Shown piece after piece: positions 1 to 13,957 of a stretch of DNA of 64,000 bases. The position numbers were made by a program, and so were the translations under genes. Each line of letters begins with the position of its first letter. Position 1 is the first letter of the stretch. Source of the stretch: an uncultured Caldilinea sp. (lineage in GTDB: Bacteria; Chloroflexota; Anaerolineae; Caldilineales; Caldilineaceae); assembly GCF_937128415.1 (NCBI RefSeq), contig NZ_CAKZMJ010000095.1, positions 1 to 64,000 on the forward strand, written 5' to 3'. The notes under the pieces were generated by a model, which saw nothing but the letters and a program-made list of their open reading frames with translations, had not been told where the DNA came from and searched no databases.

Positions 1-323
1 GAGCCTTTGAGCGCTTGCGCATGCGCCTGCAACGCATTCATCCCCAGCGCCAGATCGATCAGGCGCGGCTGCGCTTGGACGAGCGCGAGCGTCGGCTGCA
101 TGGGGCCGTGCAGCGCGCGCTGGCGCAGCGCCGCGAACGGCTGCGCGCCGCGGAGCAGCGTCTCGAAGCGCTCAATCCGTTGCGCGTGCTGGCCAGGGGC
201 TACAGCATCGTGCAGCGCATGGATGGCGTCGTCGTCATCGATCCGGCGATGGTGCATGCCGGCGAGAGGTTGACTGTGCGGGCGGCGCGCGGCGAGTATC
301 GCGTCGAGGTGAGGGAAAAGTGA
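1..323 (+). CDS. xseA: Exodeoxyribonuclease VII large subunit, C-terminal end (partial)
   Basis: The reading frame is open from the left edge and stops at 321-323, so only about the last 106 residues are present. They form a charged Arg/Glu/Ala helix (coiled-coil region, first ~50 residues) followed by the family signature ALNPLRVLARGYSIV and a short beta segment ending EYRVEVREK. XseA is the catalytic, DNA-binding large subunit of exonuclease VII, which degrades single-stranded DNA in the cytoplasm together with XseB. No XseB reading frame follows; the next 185 bases are intergenic. The catalytic part lies outside the window. The assignment rests on the conserved C-terminal motif. Confidence 0.85.
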   Translation, partial: AFERLRMRLQRIHPQRQIDQARLRLDERERRLHGAVQRALAQRRERLRAAEQRLEALNPLRVLARGYSIVQRMDGVVVIDPAMVHAGERLTVRAARGEYRVEVREK

Positions 324-508
324 GCAAAGAGAAGTGAGAGAGCGGCTGCGAGTGGCGAAGAGCAAACTGTTCCGGCCATTTGGACAAAATTTTTTACATC
401 CCTTTAATCTCCTCTTATCACCCCGTTGACGTCGCCTTCCTACTGTGAAGGTGCATCGGCTGCGATGCAAGAACGTCCGTCTGTCAACCGATGAAATGGA
501 GGAAAACC
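324..508 (+). promoter_or_regulatory. Intergenic leader with CT-rich, TTA/ATC-spaced repeats upstream of the phosphatase gene
   Basis: No coding signal is visible. Between 389 and 425 a T-rich stretch contains three TTA...ATC-like motifs spaced about 10-11 bp apart (near 394, 405 and 415). Such spacing is typical of OmpR/PhoB-family direct-repeat operators, and the gene downstream encodes a phosphatase-like protein. This is a weak, untested resemblance. A strong Shine-Dalgarno sequence (GGAGG, 498-502) sits 6 bases before the ATG at 509. Confidence 0.25.
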
Positions 509-2077
<1,569 letters not shown>

Positions 2078-2385
2078 TTGCTGTTCTTCTAACTTTACAC
2101 TCAATAGACTGCGCCGGCGCGCCGGGTTTCGGCGACGCTGGCGCAGCGTTTTTGCTGCGCAGGGCGCCTTCCCGCGCTCTTTTTTCTTCCTGTCGTTTTC
2201 TGCTCATCGTCGACGCAAGCTGATATTCCCTTCTGCAGAGAGAGCTTCAGAATTTTTTAATTTTTTCTTTGGCGGTTTTTCATGCTCATTCGCTATCCTG
2301 CCAGACGAAAAGCGCAAAACCATTTCTGGAAAATGCGAGGCATTCTACGGCGTTCATGGACGCGCCTTTCTGAAAGGGGGAGACA
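2078..2385. other. 308-bp intergenic region
   Basis: Apart from the hairpin at 2109-2153 I see no coding potential. The second half (2215-2285) is AT-rich with runs of T and could hold the promoter of the gene at 2386. The ribosome-binding site for that gene (AAGGGGGAGA, about 2372-2382) closes the region. Confidence 0.4.
2109..2153 (+). terminator. Probable intrinsic terminator after the phosphatase gene
   Basis: CTGCGCC (2109-2115) pairs with GGCGCAG (2140-2146); the loop is GC-rich with further internal pairing, and the stem is followed by CGTTTTT. It lies 32 bp after the stop codon. Confidence 0.45.
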
Positions 2386-2844
2386 ATGCAGATGGAGCAC
2401 AGAAGAACCTTGTCGTTTCGTGGATATTTTGCTTGTGATTCCCAGTCTTCCCGTGCTCGTCTCCATCTCCCCCGAAGAAAATCGGTGCATATATACGCAC
2501 GCGTAGGTCACACTCGGGTGCTGCGCCTTGCGGAGGCGCTCGGCTATGAAAGCATCGACATCGACCTGACCTGCTGCGATACGATTGACGCAGATCTGCT
2601 CCAACAGTGTGATCTGATCCTGATCGACGCCGTGTATTTGACGGAAGCGATGCAGCAATACCTCGTCGAATGGATTCGTTTGCACACCTTCGCTCCGATT
2701 GTTGTCATGGGAAAGCGTAGCTATCGGCGGGACGTTTCGTCTGTTTTGGCGAAAGGTGCGGACGGGATCGTCTGGCTCGACGACCCCATCGAGGTGAATA
2801 TCGCGCATTGCAGAGCCATTTTGCGCCGCGCAGGCGCTTCCTGA
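2386..2844 (+). CDS. Stand-alone receiver-like (pseudo-receiver) domain protein
   Basis: 152 residues. A strong Shine-Dalgarno sequence (AAGGGGGAGA) sets the ATG at 2386. After a basic N-terminus of about 30 residues, the protein alternates predicted strands and helices like a CheY fold: SVHIYA, IDIDL, CDLILIDAVYL, PIVVMGKRS, DGIVWLDDP. The Asp in LILIDAV sits where the phospho-acceptor would be. The acidic pair after strand 1, the Thr/Ser after strand 4 and the Lys after strand 5 (WLDDP instead of the usual TKP) are missing, and there is no output domain. It may be a protein-interaction module. A 459-bp frame with a good ribosome-binding site supports a real gene; the function is not recognised. 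Confidence 0.5.
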   Translation: MQMEHRRTLSFRGYFACDSQSSRARLHLPRRKSVHIYARVGHTRVLRLAEALGYESIDIDLTCCDTIDADLLQQCDLILIDAVYLTEAMQQYLVEWIRLHTFAPIVVMGKRSYRRDVSSVLAKGADGIVWLDDPIEVNIAHCRAILRRAGAS

Positions 2845-2941
2845 TCGAAGAACGATGTGCGGTTTGTGTTCATCAGAGGCATTTCTCTGTCGCTCTGGTT
2901 GTTTTTAAAAGCTACTTCGTTTAGAAAGGCAGGTTGCAAAA

Positions 2942-3514
2942 GTGTTCAAACACGCGACAGCATTCTTTGCGCCCGCGCTCCTGGCTATCGGCCTGTGGGG
3001 AGAACCTTTGTCGGCGGCCGGATTGTCGGAGTGGCAGCCCAAGCCCCGCCCTGCGCAGTGCACAGCGGCCACGATCGAAGGTCAGGTGACCGGTTTCTCC
3101 TACAATTCCAAGGGAGACCTCCACGGCGTATGGTTGGACGCCGAGGTTCATGTGCGCTTTCCACCTCACGAAGGTTGGCGGGTGAGCGAAGTGCTTTCGG
3201 TGGGCTCCTATCTTGAAGCGACAGGGTGCTGGCGAAGCGGACCGAAAGGCGACGCACATCTCAAGGCGGAGACCATCACCGTGCCCGAAGCTGGACAGAC
3301 GCTTATGATTCACAAGCGCGCGCCGCGCAGTGCGCGCCATCCTCACCCAATGCCGGAATACGGGCGACCTACTCCGGCGGCGCCCGGACATGAGCATCTT
3401 GCTCCGCCTCCTCCTGCGCCGCGGCATGGGCGCCCCGTTCCTCCTGCAGCGGAACGTCAGCATCCTGCGCCGTATGCGCCGGGATATGAGCGCCCTGCGC
3501 CGCTGCAGCCGTAA
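2942..3514 (+). CDS. Small exported protein: OB-like domain plus Pro/His-rich tail
   Basis: 190 residues from a GTG. An N-terminal signal peptide (hydrophobic core, cleavage after SA near residue 25) is followed by a beta-rich domain (about residues 35-115) that opens with ATIEGQVTGFSY and ends with LKAETITV. This pattern resembles small OB-fold domains of secreted proteins (DUF5666-like), by inference. The last ~65 residues are low complexity, with imperfect PxPxYxRPxP repeats and many His residues, which suggests an extended, possibly metal-binding or wall-spanning tail. A strong terminator follows at 3555-3603, so the gene is probably monocistronic. No specific function can be given. Confidence 0.6.
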   Translation: MFKHATAFFAPALLAIGLWGEPLSAAGLSEWQPKPRPAQCTAATIEGQVTGFSYNSKGDLHGVWLDAEVHVRFPPHEGWRVSEVLSVGSYLEATGCWRSGPKGDAHLKAETITVPEAGQTLMIHKRAPRSARHPHPMPEYGRPTPAAPGHEHLAPPPPAPRHGRPVPPAAERQHPAPYAPGYERPAPLQP

Positions 3515-3554
3515 TTGAGCGACATTTTTCTCACCTGCGCTGCTTCTTACGCCC

Positions 3555-3603
3555 AGGCGCCGACGACTTCTACACCGCACTGTGGAGGTCGTCGGCGCCT
3601 TTT
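3555..3603 (+). terminator. Strong intrinsic terminator
   Basis: A perfect 13-bp stem: 3555-3567 (AGGCGCCGACGAC) pairs with 3588-3600. The 20-nt loop can extend the pairing, and TTT follows. It separates the exported Pro/His-rich protein from the two-component operon. Confidence 0.75.
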
Positions 3604-3644
3604 GCAAGGCTTGCGCCGGGCTGCGATCCAACCCAAATAAGGTG

Positions 3645-3653
3645 TGATACAAT
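3645..3653 (+). promoter_or_regulatory. Extended -10 element for the two-component operon
   Basis: TGA-TACAAT (3645-3653) matches an extended -10 (TGn plus TATAAT-like). No good -35 is seen, as is usual for extended -10 promoters. It lies 35 bp before the ATG at 3688 and just after the preceding terminator. Confidence 0.45.
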
Positions 3654-3687
3654 CAGGAGAACGGTAAGCATTGATGGGGTTGACGTT

Positions 3688-4407
3688 ATGACGCTTGAGG
3701 AAATCAGCGCATCCTCTGCTCGCATCCTGATCATCGAAGATGAGCACACAATCACCGAATTCTTGCGCGTGGGACTGACCTATGAGGGATTTCAGGTCGA
3801 GATCGCCTGCGACGGATGGAGTGGCCTGCGTCTTTTGGATGCACAAGAGTTTGATCTGGTGATTCTGGACTTAATGCTGCCCGATCTCGATGGGCTGGAG
3901 ATCTGTAAACGGCTGCGCGCCGCCAATGCCGATCTCGCCATCATTCTGTTGACCGCCAAACGCGAGATCCCCGACCGGATCGCCGGTTTGAACCTGGGCG
4001 CAGACGACTACGTGACCAAGCCCTTTAGCTTTGAGGAGCTTCTGGCGCGCATTCGCGCCGTATTGCGCCGCCGCGGGCGACCGCAGGAGCAGACTGTCGT
4101 GACGGCCGCGGGCATCGTGCTCAACAGCGTCACCTATGAGGTGCACAAAAACGGGGAGCCGATCGACCTGACGCCCAAAGAATTCGCCCTTCTTGAATTG
4201 TTCATGCGCCACCCTCGCCGCGTTTTTACGAGGGAAACGCTTCTCAACCGCATCTGGGGGTTCGATTTCGTCGGCGACACCAACGTCGTCGATGTTCACA
4301 TCCATCACCTCCGCGAAAAGATCGGCGATCGAGCCAGGCGTTTGATTCGGACCAACTACGGCCTGGGCTACAGTTTCCGCCCCGATGAAGATGATTCGTT
4401 GGCATGA
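3688..4407 (+). CDS. OmpR/PhoB-family response regulator
   Basis: 239 residues. The receiver domain (about 11-125) has all signature residues: the acidic pair Glu17-Asp18, the phospho-acceptor Asp61 in LVILDLMLPDLDG, Thr in ILLTAK and Lys in DYVTKPF. A winged-helix domain (about 135-232) carries the typical PKEFALLELFMRHPRRVFTRE and VVDVHIHHLREKIG segments. It is a DNA-binding transcription factor activated by phosphorylation. Its last 23 bp overlap the start of the sensor kinase gene, so the two are co-translated partners. The target genes are not shown by the sequence; nearby direct-repeat-like motifs (about 394-415) are only suggestive. Confidence 0.93.
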   Translation: MTLEEISASSARILIIEDEHTITEFLRVGLTYEGFQVEIACDGWSGLRLLDAQEFDLVILDLMLPDLDGLEICKRLRAANADLAIILLTAKREIPDRIAGLNLGADDYVTKPFSFEELLARIRAVLRRRGRPQEQTVVTAAGIVLNSVTYEVHKNGEPIDLTPKEFALLELFMRHPRRVFTRETLLNRIWGFDFVGDTNVVDVHIHHLREKIGDRARRLIRTNYGLGYSFRPDEDDSLA

Positions 4408-5845
4408 GCGTTCGCTGCGCACCCGCCTCACCGTGCTTTATGTCGCTTTATTGACTTTATTGTTGAGCGGCCTCGGTGTGCTCTTCTATTTTGATATGCG
4501 CACATTTCTGTTCAGCACCACTGCAGTGCGACTGCGCGCCCAGGCCAAGCCCGTCATCGAGCGCTGGCTGGTCGAGGCCCCGCTCGACGCCGCCGGCGTT
4601 CCCTCGTTGCATCCGATTGCGGAAAATCTGGCGCGCGATTTGACCTCCCGCGACACCACCGCTCTGATTCTGGACTCCGACGCCGCGCTGCTGGCGAATG
4701 GCCGCCGATTGCCCGAAGAGCCTCTTCCGGCGCCGGTCGATCCCGAACGAATGGCGCTGGCCCTCGCCGGAGAAAATGAAATCACCTACACCGTGATGGT
4801 GGGCGACCAGCACACGATGGTGCTTTTGATCCCACTGCGCCCCCAGCCCGGCCATCCCACTATTCTCGGCGTGGCGCAGCTAAACACGCCCTTGACTGTG
4901 GTCGATCAGCTCCTGTGGCGCGAACAGAGATTAATTTTGGTGGGGAGCCTGCTCACCATTTTGCTGGGGGTGGCGGGCAGCTTCTGGCTCACCTCGTCGG
5001 CGCTGCGTCCCTTGCGCCGCATGACCGACGCCTGTCGACGCATCGCCGCCGGCGATTTCAGCGAGCGCGTCAACCTGCCCTATCTACAAAGCGCTGAGGC
5101 CAAAGATGAAGTGATTCAACTGGCCGGCGCCTTCAACGACATGATCACGCGCATCGAGAACACCTTTGCTGCGCAGCAACGCTTTATCGCTGACGCGGCC
5201 CATGAATTGCGCACCCCTCTGACGGCGATCAAAGGGACCCTGGAAGTGCTGCTGCGCGGCTCGCAAGACGATCCGGCCAACGCCAAACGTCTGCTTCGCG
5301 CCATGTACAGTGAGACAGAGCGATTGAGCCGTCTGGCCGAACAGCTGCTGGATCTGACTCGACTCCAGAACGGAATTATCCTCCATCGCACCTCCTTTGA
5401 TTTAGAGCGCTGGCTCCGAGAGGAATTTCTGCCCCAGGCGCATTTGTTGACCAGAGACCGGCGGCTTGAATTGCAGCCAGGAGGCGCTGCAGTTGTCAAC
5501 GCCGATCCCGACGCCCTGAAACAGGTTCTCTTCAATCTGCTCGACAACGCCGTGCAGCACACTGCGCAGGGGGAAGCCATCCAAATCGGCTGGGAGACCA
5601 CGCGCGCGGTCGTGAGGGTCTGGGTGGTGGACGACGGAGAGGGCATCCCCGCTGAGGACCTGCCGCATGTTTTTGCGCCGTTTTATCGCGGGGATCGCTC
5701 CCGCTCGCGCCTGCGCGGGGGGGCCGGCCTGGGATTGACCATTGTCCAAGGAATTGTCCATGCCCACGGTGGGCAGGTGCATGTCGCAAGCGCCCCTGGA
5801 AAAGGAACGCAAGTGACGTTCACACTGGAATGCGTCCAGTCTTGA
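4385..5845 (+). CDS. Membrane sensor histidine kinase
   Basis: 486 residues. Two transmembrane helices (about 13-36 and 182-205) flank a ~145-residue extracytoplasmic sensor region. A HAMP segment (about 206-258), a HisKA domain with phospho-acceptor His273 in DAAHELRTPL, and a HATPase domain follow: N box FNLLDNAVQHT near 384, G1 VDDGEGIP near 416, G2 GAGLGLTIV near 448. All catalytic motifs are present. The gene overlaps the regulator gene by 23 bp, forming a two-gene operon; the upstream AUG (4385) rather than 4391 is kept only by length. The sensed signal is unknown. Confidence 0.92.
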   Translation: MKMIRWHERSLRTRLTVLYVALLTLLLSGLGVLFYFDMRTFLFSTTAVRLRAQAKPVIERWLVEAPLDAAGVPSLHPIAENLARDLTSRDTTALILDSDAALLANGRRLPEEPLPAPVDPERMALALAGENEITYTVMVGDQHTMVLLIPLRPQPGHPTILGVAQLNTPLTVVDQLLWREQRLILVGSLLTILLGVAGSFWLTSSALRPLRRMTDACRRIAAGDFSERVNLPYLQSAEAKDEVIQLAGAFNDMITRIENTFAAQQRFIADAAHELRTPLTAIKGTLEVLLRGSQDDPANAKRLLRAMYSETERLSRLAEQLLDLTRLQNGIILHRTSFDLERWLREEFLPQAHLLTRDRRLELQPGGAAVVNADPDALKQVLFNLLDNAVQHTAQGEAIQIGWETTRAVVRVWVVDDGEGIPAEDLPHVFAPFYRGDRSRSRLRGGAGLGLTIVQGIVHAHGGQVHVASAPGKGTQVTFTLECVQS

Positions 5846-5883
5846 TTCTAAGGCTTATCATAACGACGATAGGAGCATTTTTC

Positions 5884-6303
<420 letters not shown>

Positions 6304-6308
6304 AATGC

Positions 6309-6338
6309 GTCGCGGCGTCGGCCTTCCAACGCCGCGAC
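6309..6338. terminator. Bidirectional hairpin between convergent genes
   Basis: A perfect 10-bp stem (GTCGCGGCGT, 6309-6318, with 6329-6338) and a 10-nt loop lie between the yjbQ stop and the convergent transporter stop. On the minus strand the stem is followed by GCATTTTATT, so termination of the transporter transcript is the better-supported direction. Confidence 0.5.
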
Positions 6339-6403
6339 CTTCTGAGTCAAAAATGTCAGCTCTGCTCAATGAGCACAAGATACAAGGCTGACGCAAAACG
6401 TTA

Positions 6404-7849
6404 TCAGTATAAAATGGAGAGGTAAGGGAGCCCAACCACCAAAAGAACGGCTAAAAAGATGACTCCAAAAACCAGACCCAACAACCAGAAGGCGCGGCGG
6501 TCAATAAAGCCGCTTCCGTAGTAGATGGGGCTGGGACCGGTGGCGTAGGGCGTAATGATGCCCATGATGCCCAAAGAGTAGCAGAGAAGCAGCGCCAGCA
6601 TCGTCACCGGCATTCCGGGCACCGCCGCGCCTACCGCCAGCATCACAGGCAGCACTGCAGTTGTTTGAGCCGTGATGCTGGCGAAGAAGTAATGAATGAA
6701 GAAGAACAACGCCACCAGGGAGATCATGACCAGAGTCACCGGCAGCCCTTCCAGAAAACCTGCTGCTCGGTCAGAGAACCAGACAATGAAGCCCACTCGA
6801 TTGAGACCTCCGGCGAGAGTGACCAACGTCGCAAACCACACCAGCACATTCCACGCTGGTCCATTGGCAAGAACATCGCTCCACTTCACCACGTTCAATA
6901 TCAACATGAGACAAATTACGCCCAAGGCGACCGTCGTAGCGTCTATGAAGTCGCGACCCAAGATCCACAGAACCAGCGCCACCAGCGCCAAGAGAGCCAT
7001 GACAATCTCTTGACGAGAAAGCCGACCCATCTGGGCTATCTCTTGGCGAGCCCACTCCGGCACTTCGGAGCTTCCTTTAATTTCGGGCGGATAAAGCTTA
7101 TAGACTAGATATGGCAGCGCCGCCAACAAGATGACGCCCACAGGTAGAAAGCCTACAAACCATTGCGTCCAGGTGATCTGCAGATTCACCGTTTTGTTGA
7201 CCAATTCGATAGCTAGCAGATTGGGTGCAAGGGCTGTGAGAAACATAGAACTGGTGACGCAAGTGGCAGCCAGCGCCGTCCACATAATGTAAGCTCCGAT
7301 CTTACGCGCTGTGGGGCCAGGTTCTGAACCATAGAGCCCCGGGATGTTGCGAATGATGGGAAAAATGGTCCCGCCGCTGCGCGCCGTATTTGAGGGGGTG
7401 AAAGGCGCCAGAATTAAATCGGATAATGTGATCGCATAACCCAACCCTAGCGTGCGCTTTCCCAGACGCTGCACTAGGTGAAGGGCGACGCGACGACCTA
7501 GACCGGTCTTCTCATAACCCATGGCGAACATGAAGGCGGCAAAGATCAGCCAGACAGTGGTGTTGGAGAATCCGCTGAGCATCCATCTAATTGTCTCGCC
7601 TGGCAGGTCAAATCCAGGATCGGCGCGTTGCTCCGGCGAGAACGCCAACCCCAAAACGCCGATGAGCACGACGCCGATCAATCCAATGGCAGCTGCCGGC
7701 AGCGGCTCCAAAATCAATCCCACAATCACGCCGACGAAGATTGCAAAGTAATACCAGGCATGAGGTGCCAGATCTTCAGGCGTCGGGATTAGGGCGATGA
7801 TGATTGTAACCAGAACGGGAAGAACGACTCTCCATGGAACAGCTTTCAT
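6404..7849 (-). CDS. DASS/SLC13-family dicarboxylate (anion) transporter
   Basis: 481 residues, about 11-12 hydrophobic segments. Features of the divalent anion:Na+ symporter family are visible: an N-terminal hairpin followed by the first half-repeat with an SNT-type motif (APFTPSNTARSG), and a second half with SITAQTTAVLPVM and the closing YATGPSPIYYGSG segment. It resembles the CitT/2-oxoglutarate-malate translocator branch, which moves C4/C5 dicarboxylates or tricarboxylates across the inner membrane with Na+ or by exchange; the exact substrate is not visible. AAGGAG precedes the ATG. It is a single gene with its own promoter and a palindromic operator upstream. Confidence 0.85.
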   Translation of the reverse strand: MKAVPWRVVLPVLVTIIIALIPTPEDLAPHAWYYFAIFVGVIVGLILEPLPAAAIGLIGVVLIGVLGLAFSPEQRADPGFDLPGETIRWMLSGFSNTTVWLIFAAFMFAMGYEKTGLGRRVALHLVQRLGKRTLGLGYAITLSDLILAPFTPSNTARSGGTIFPIIRNIPGLYGSEPGPTARKIGAYIMWTALAATCVTSSMFLTALAPNLLAIELVNKTVNLQITWTQWFVGFLPVGVILLAALPYLVYKLYPPEIKGSSEVPEWARQEIAQMGRLSRQEIVMALLALVALVLWILGRDFIDATTVALGVICLMLILNVVKWSDVLANGPAWNVLVWFATLVTLAGGLNRVGFIVWFSDRAAGFLEGLPVTLVMISLVALFFFIHYFFASITAQTTAVLPVMLAVGAAVPGMPVTMLALLLCYSLGIMGIITPYATGPSPIYYGSGFIDRRAFWLLGLVFGVIFLAVLLVVGLPYLSILY

Positions 7850-7977
7850 ATGCGACTCCTTGTTCTATGAGAGAGATTGTGGATTGAGAAGGGATTTATA
7901 GATTGACATAAAATAATCGATAAATATGTGAACTGTAGTCTGCGCGATAACCGTGCACAAAGATAGTTTCAAAAATT

Positions 7978-8007
7978 ATTATAGTGTATTTGTGATTTAA
8001 TTCACAA
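7978..8007 (-). promoter_or_regulatory. Transporter promoter overlapped by a CRP/FNR-type palindrome
   Basis: TGTGA (7991-7995), six bases, then TCACA (8002-8006): an exact match to the TGTGA-N6-TCACA half-site arrangement of CRP-family regulators. On the minus strand TTGTGA (left part of the palindrome) can act as a -35, with TATAAT at 7983-7978 after 18 bp. The operator therefore overlaps the -35 box, an arrangement expected for repression. The rest of 7850-8132 is AT-rich with no coding signal, apart from a loose hairpin near 8071-8110. Confidence 0.5.
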
Positions 8008-8132
8008 GTTAGATTTGAGAGTATCAGGAATAGGGATTACGCAGTTAAGGTGGAGTCTTCTCGCGAAGTATGGCCTTCCAGGATTCTCCAGGCTTTCTTG
8101 GAAGGTGGGCCAACCGTAATGTCTATGAGAAT

Positions 8133-9118
8133 CTATGAGTTATGGCTGCGAATATGGCGAATCAACACAATGATCCCAATACCGACGCCGGCGGCGACCC
8201 CGACCAGCCGTCGCGCACGGCCGATGTCTCTCGTCTGCGGAGACGCCAGCCCCGCCCCTAACACGTAATGACCCACTTTTTCCAGTTCCACCCCCAGCGC
8301 GCCGGCCATCGCCGCCATCGGGTGGCCGGCGTTGGGGCTGGCGGTTCGACGCGCGTCGCCACGCCAGATGCGCCAGGCGCGACGCCCATCGCCGCCTGTG
8401 ATGCGAGCGCAGGCGACGATCAGCAGCGCCGTGGCGCGCGCAGGAAGTAGGTTGGCGACGTCGTCCAGCCGCGCCGGCGCTTTGCCCAGCCATTCCCGTT
8501 CGGCGTCTCGATAGCCGAGCATGGCGTCGGCGGTGTTCAAAAAGCGATAGGCGTAGGCGGCCGCAAGCCCCCATTCGGCCTTGGGGGCGAGGGCGTAGTA
8601 GAAGAGCGGCGCCAGCGTCCCGTCGGAAAGGTTCTCGGCCAGCGACTCGATCGTCGCCGCCGCCACTTGCGAGGCGTCGAGCCGGCTGACGTCTCGGCTG
8701 ACGAGGTGCCAGGCGAGCAGCCGTCGCGCCGCTTCCAGCTCTCCTCGCTCCAACGCCGCCTCGACGCTGCGCCCCGCCGCCAACAGGCCGCGCAGGGAAA
8801 AGGTCATCTTGAGCAAGATAGCTTCAAGCAACGCGGCGACCGGCGTCGGCGCCCGTGAAAGCGCATGACTCACGCTCCGCGCCATCAGGGCTGAGAGTAC
8901 GGCTCCGCCTCCGGCAAGGCAGAGACCGAAGAAAAAGGGCGCGGTTCGTCCCTGGCGCGGCGCGCGACGTCGCAGCCAGGCGATCGCCGTCCCCATCCAC
9001 GCCACCGGATGCCAGCGGTTGCCGGGATCGCCCCAAAGCCAATCGAGGGCGAACGCCAGCAAGAGCGTCATCCAGCGTCGATCGGTTGCGCGTCCGTTGC
9101 GGGTCGTCACGGCCATCG

Positions 9119-9122
<4 letters not shown>
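8133..9122 (-). CDS. cbiB: Adenosylcobinamide-phosphate synthase, CbiB/CobD type
   Basis: 329 residues, the usual family length. Recognisable blocks are LLAFALDWLWGDPGNRWHPVAWMG at the N-terminus, LVSRDVSRLDASQVAAATIESLAENLSDG in the middle and FRFLNTADAMLGYR-like YRFLNTADAMLGYRDAE, with several hydrophobic helices. This inner-membrane enzyme joins aminopropanol (phosphate) to adenosylcobyric acid. The GTG start overlaps the stop of the cobD-cbiP gene (GTGA, 9119-9122); an ATG 6 bp further in is possible. It is the last gene of the operon. The neighbouring CobD domain makes its aminopropanol phosphate substrate and CbiP makes cobyric acid, so all three act on one step. Confidence 0.93.
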
Positions 9123-11845
<2,723 letters not shown>

Positions 11846-11849
11846 CCGT

Positions 11850-12640
11850 TCACTCCTCTCCCTCGAGCGGTAAAAAGCCGGCGAAGCCTGCGGCGTCTCG
11901 TTCGGGCTCAAACCAGGCCAAACGGTCTGCAAAGGCAGCGGCGGCGCCGATCAGGACGATCGCAGGCGTCGGCATGGGATGGTGCTGAAGCGCGGCGGGA
12001 AGCGCGGCCAGCGTGGAGCGCAGCGTCCGTTGCCGGCGAGTCCCCGCCCAACTGACGACCAGCGCAGGCGTCTCTGCGCAGCGACCGGCCTCCAACAACG
12101 CCTGGCAGATGGAGCCGATGTTTTTCATCGCCATCAGGATCACCAGGGTGGGGGCGTGCGCCAGGGCGCGCCATTCCAGCTGGCTGCCCGGTTTGTCCGG
12201 CGCTTCGCTGCCGGTGAGCACGGCAAAGCCGGAGGCGACCCCACGCTTCGTCAGCGGCGCGGCGGCGTAGGCGGCGGCTGCGTTCACCGAGCTGACGCCC
12301 GGCACCACTTCGTAAGTCAGCCCCGCTGCGGCCAGCGCCTCCATCTCCTCCCCGCCCTGGCCGAAGATCAGCGGATCGCCGCCTTTGAGCCGCACCACCA
12401 TTTTGCCCCGTTGCACGCGATCCACCAGCAATGCGTTGATCTGCGCCTGCGTGGCCACGTGACAATCGCGACCTTTGCCGACGAAGATGCGCTCGGCGTC
12501 GGGCCGCGCCTCGTCCAATAGCTCTTGCGCAATCAGGCGGTCGTAGAGGATGACGTCGGCGCGGCGCAGCAGCTCCAGCCCGCGCACCGTAATCAGGTCT
12601 GGGCGTCCCGGTCCGGCGCCCACCAGATAGGCCTTTCCCG

Positions 12641-12644
<4 letters not shown>
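11850..12644 (-). CDS. cobA: Uroporphyrinogen-III C-methyltransferase (SUMT)
   Basis: 264 residues. SUMT motifs are present: VGAGPGRPDLITVRG (S-adenosylmethionine-binding loop), VILYDRL, VVRLKGGDPLIFGQGGEE and VVPGVSSVNAAAAYAAAPLT. It methylates uroporphyrinogen III at C2 and C7 to precorrin-2, the entry step to cobalamin and siroheme. It lacks an uroporphyrinogen synthase or CysG extension. Its ATG overlaps the cbiH-sirC stop (ATGA, 12641-12644). The product is the substrate of the SirC-like domain encoded just upstream. Confidence 0.93.
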
Positions 12645-13953
<1,309 letters not shown>

Positions 13954-13957
<4 letters not shown>

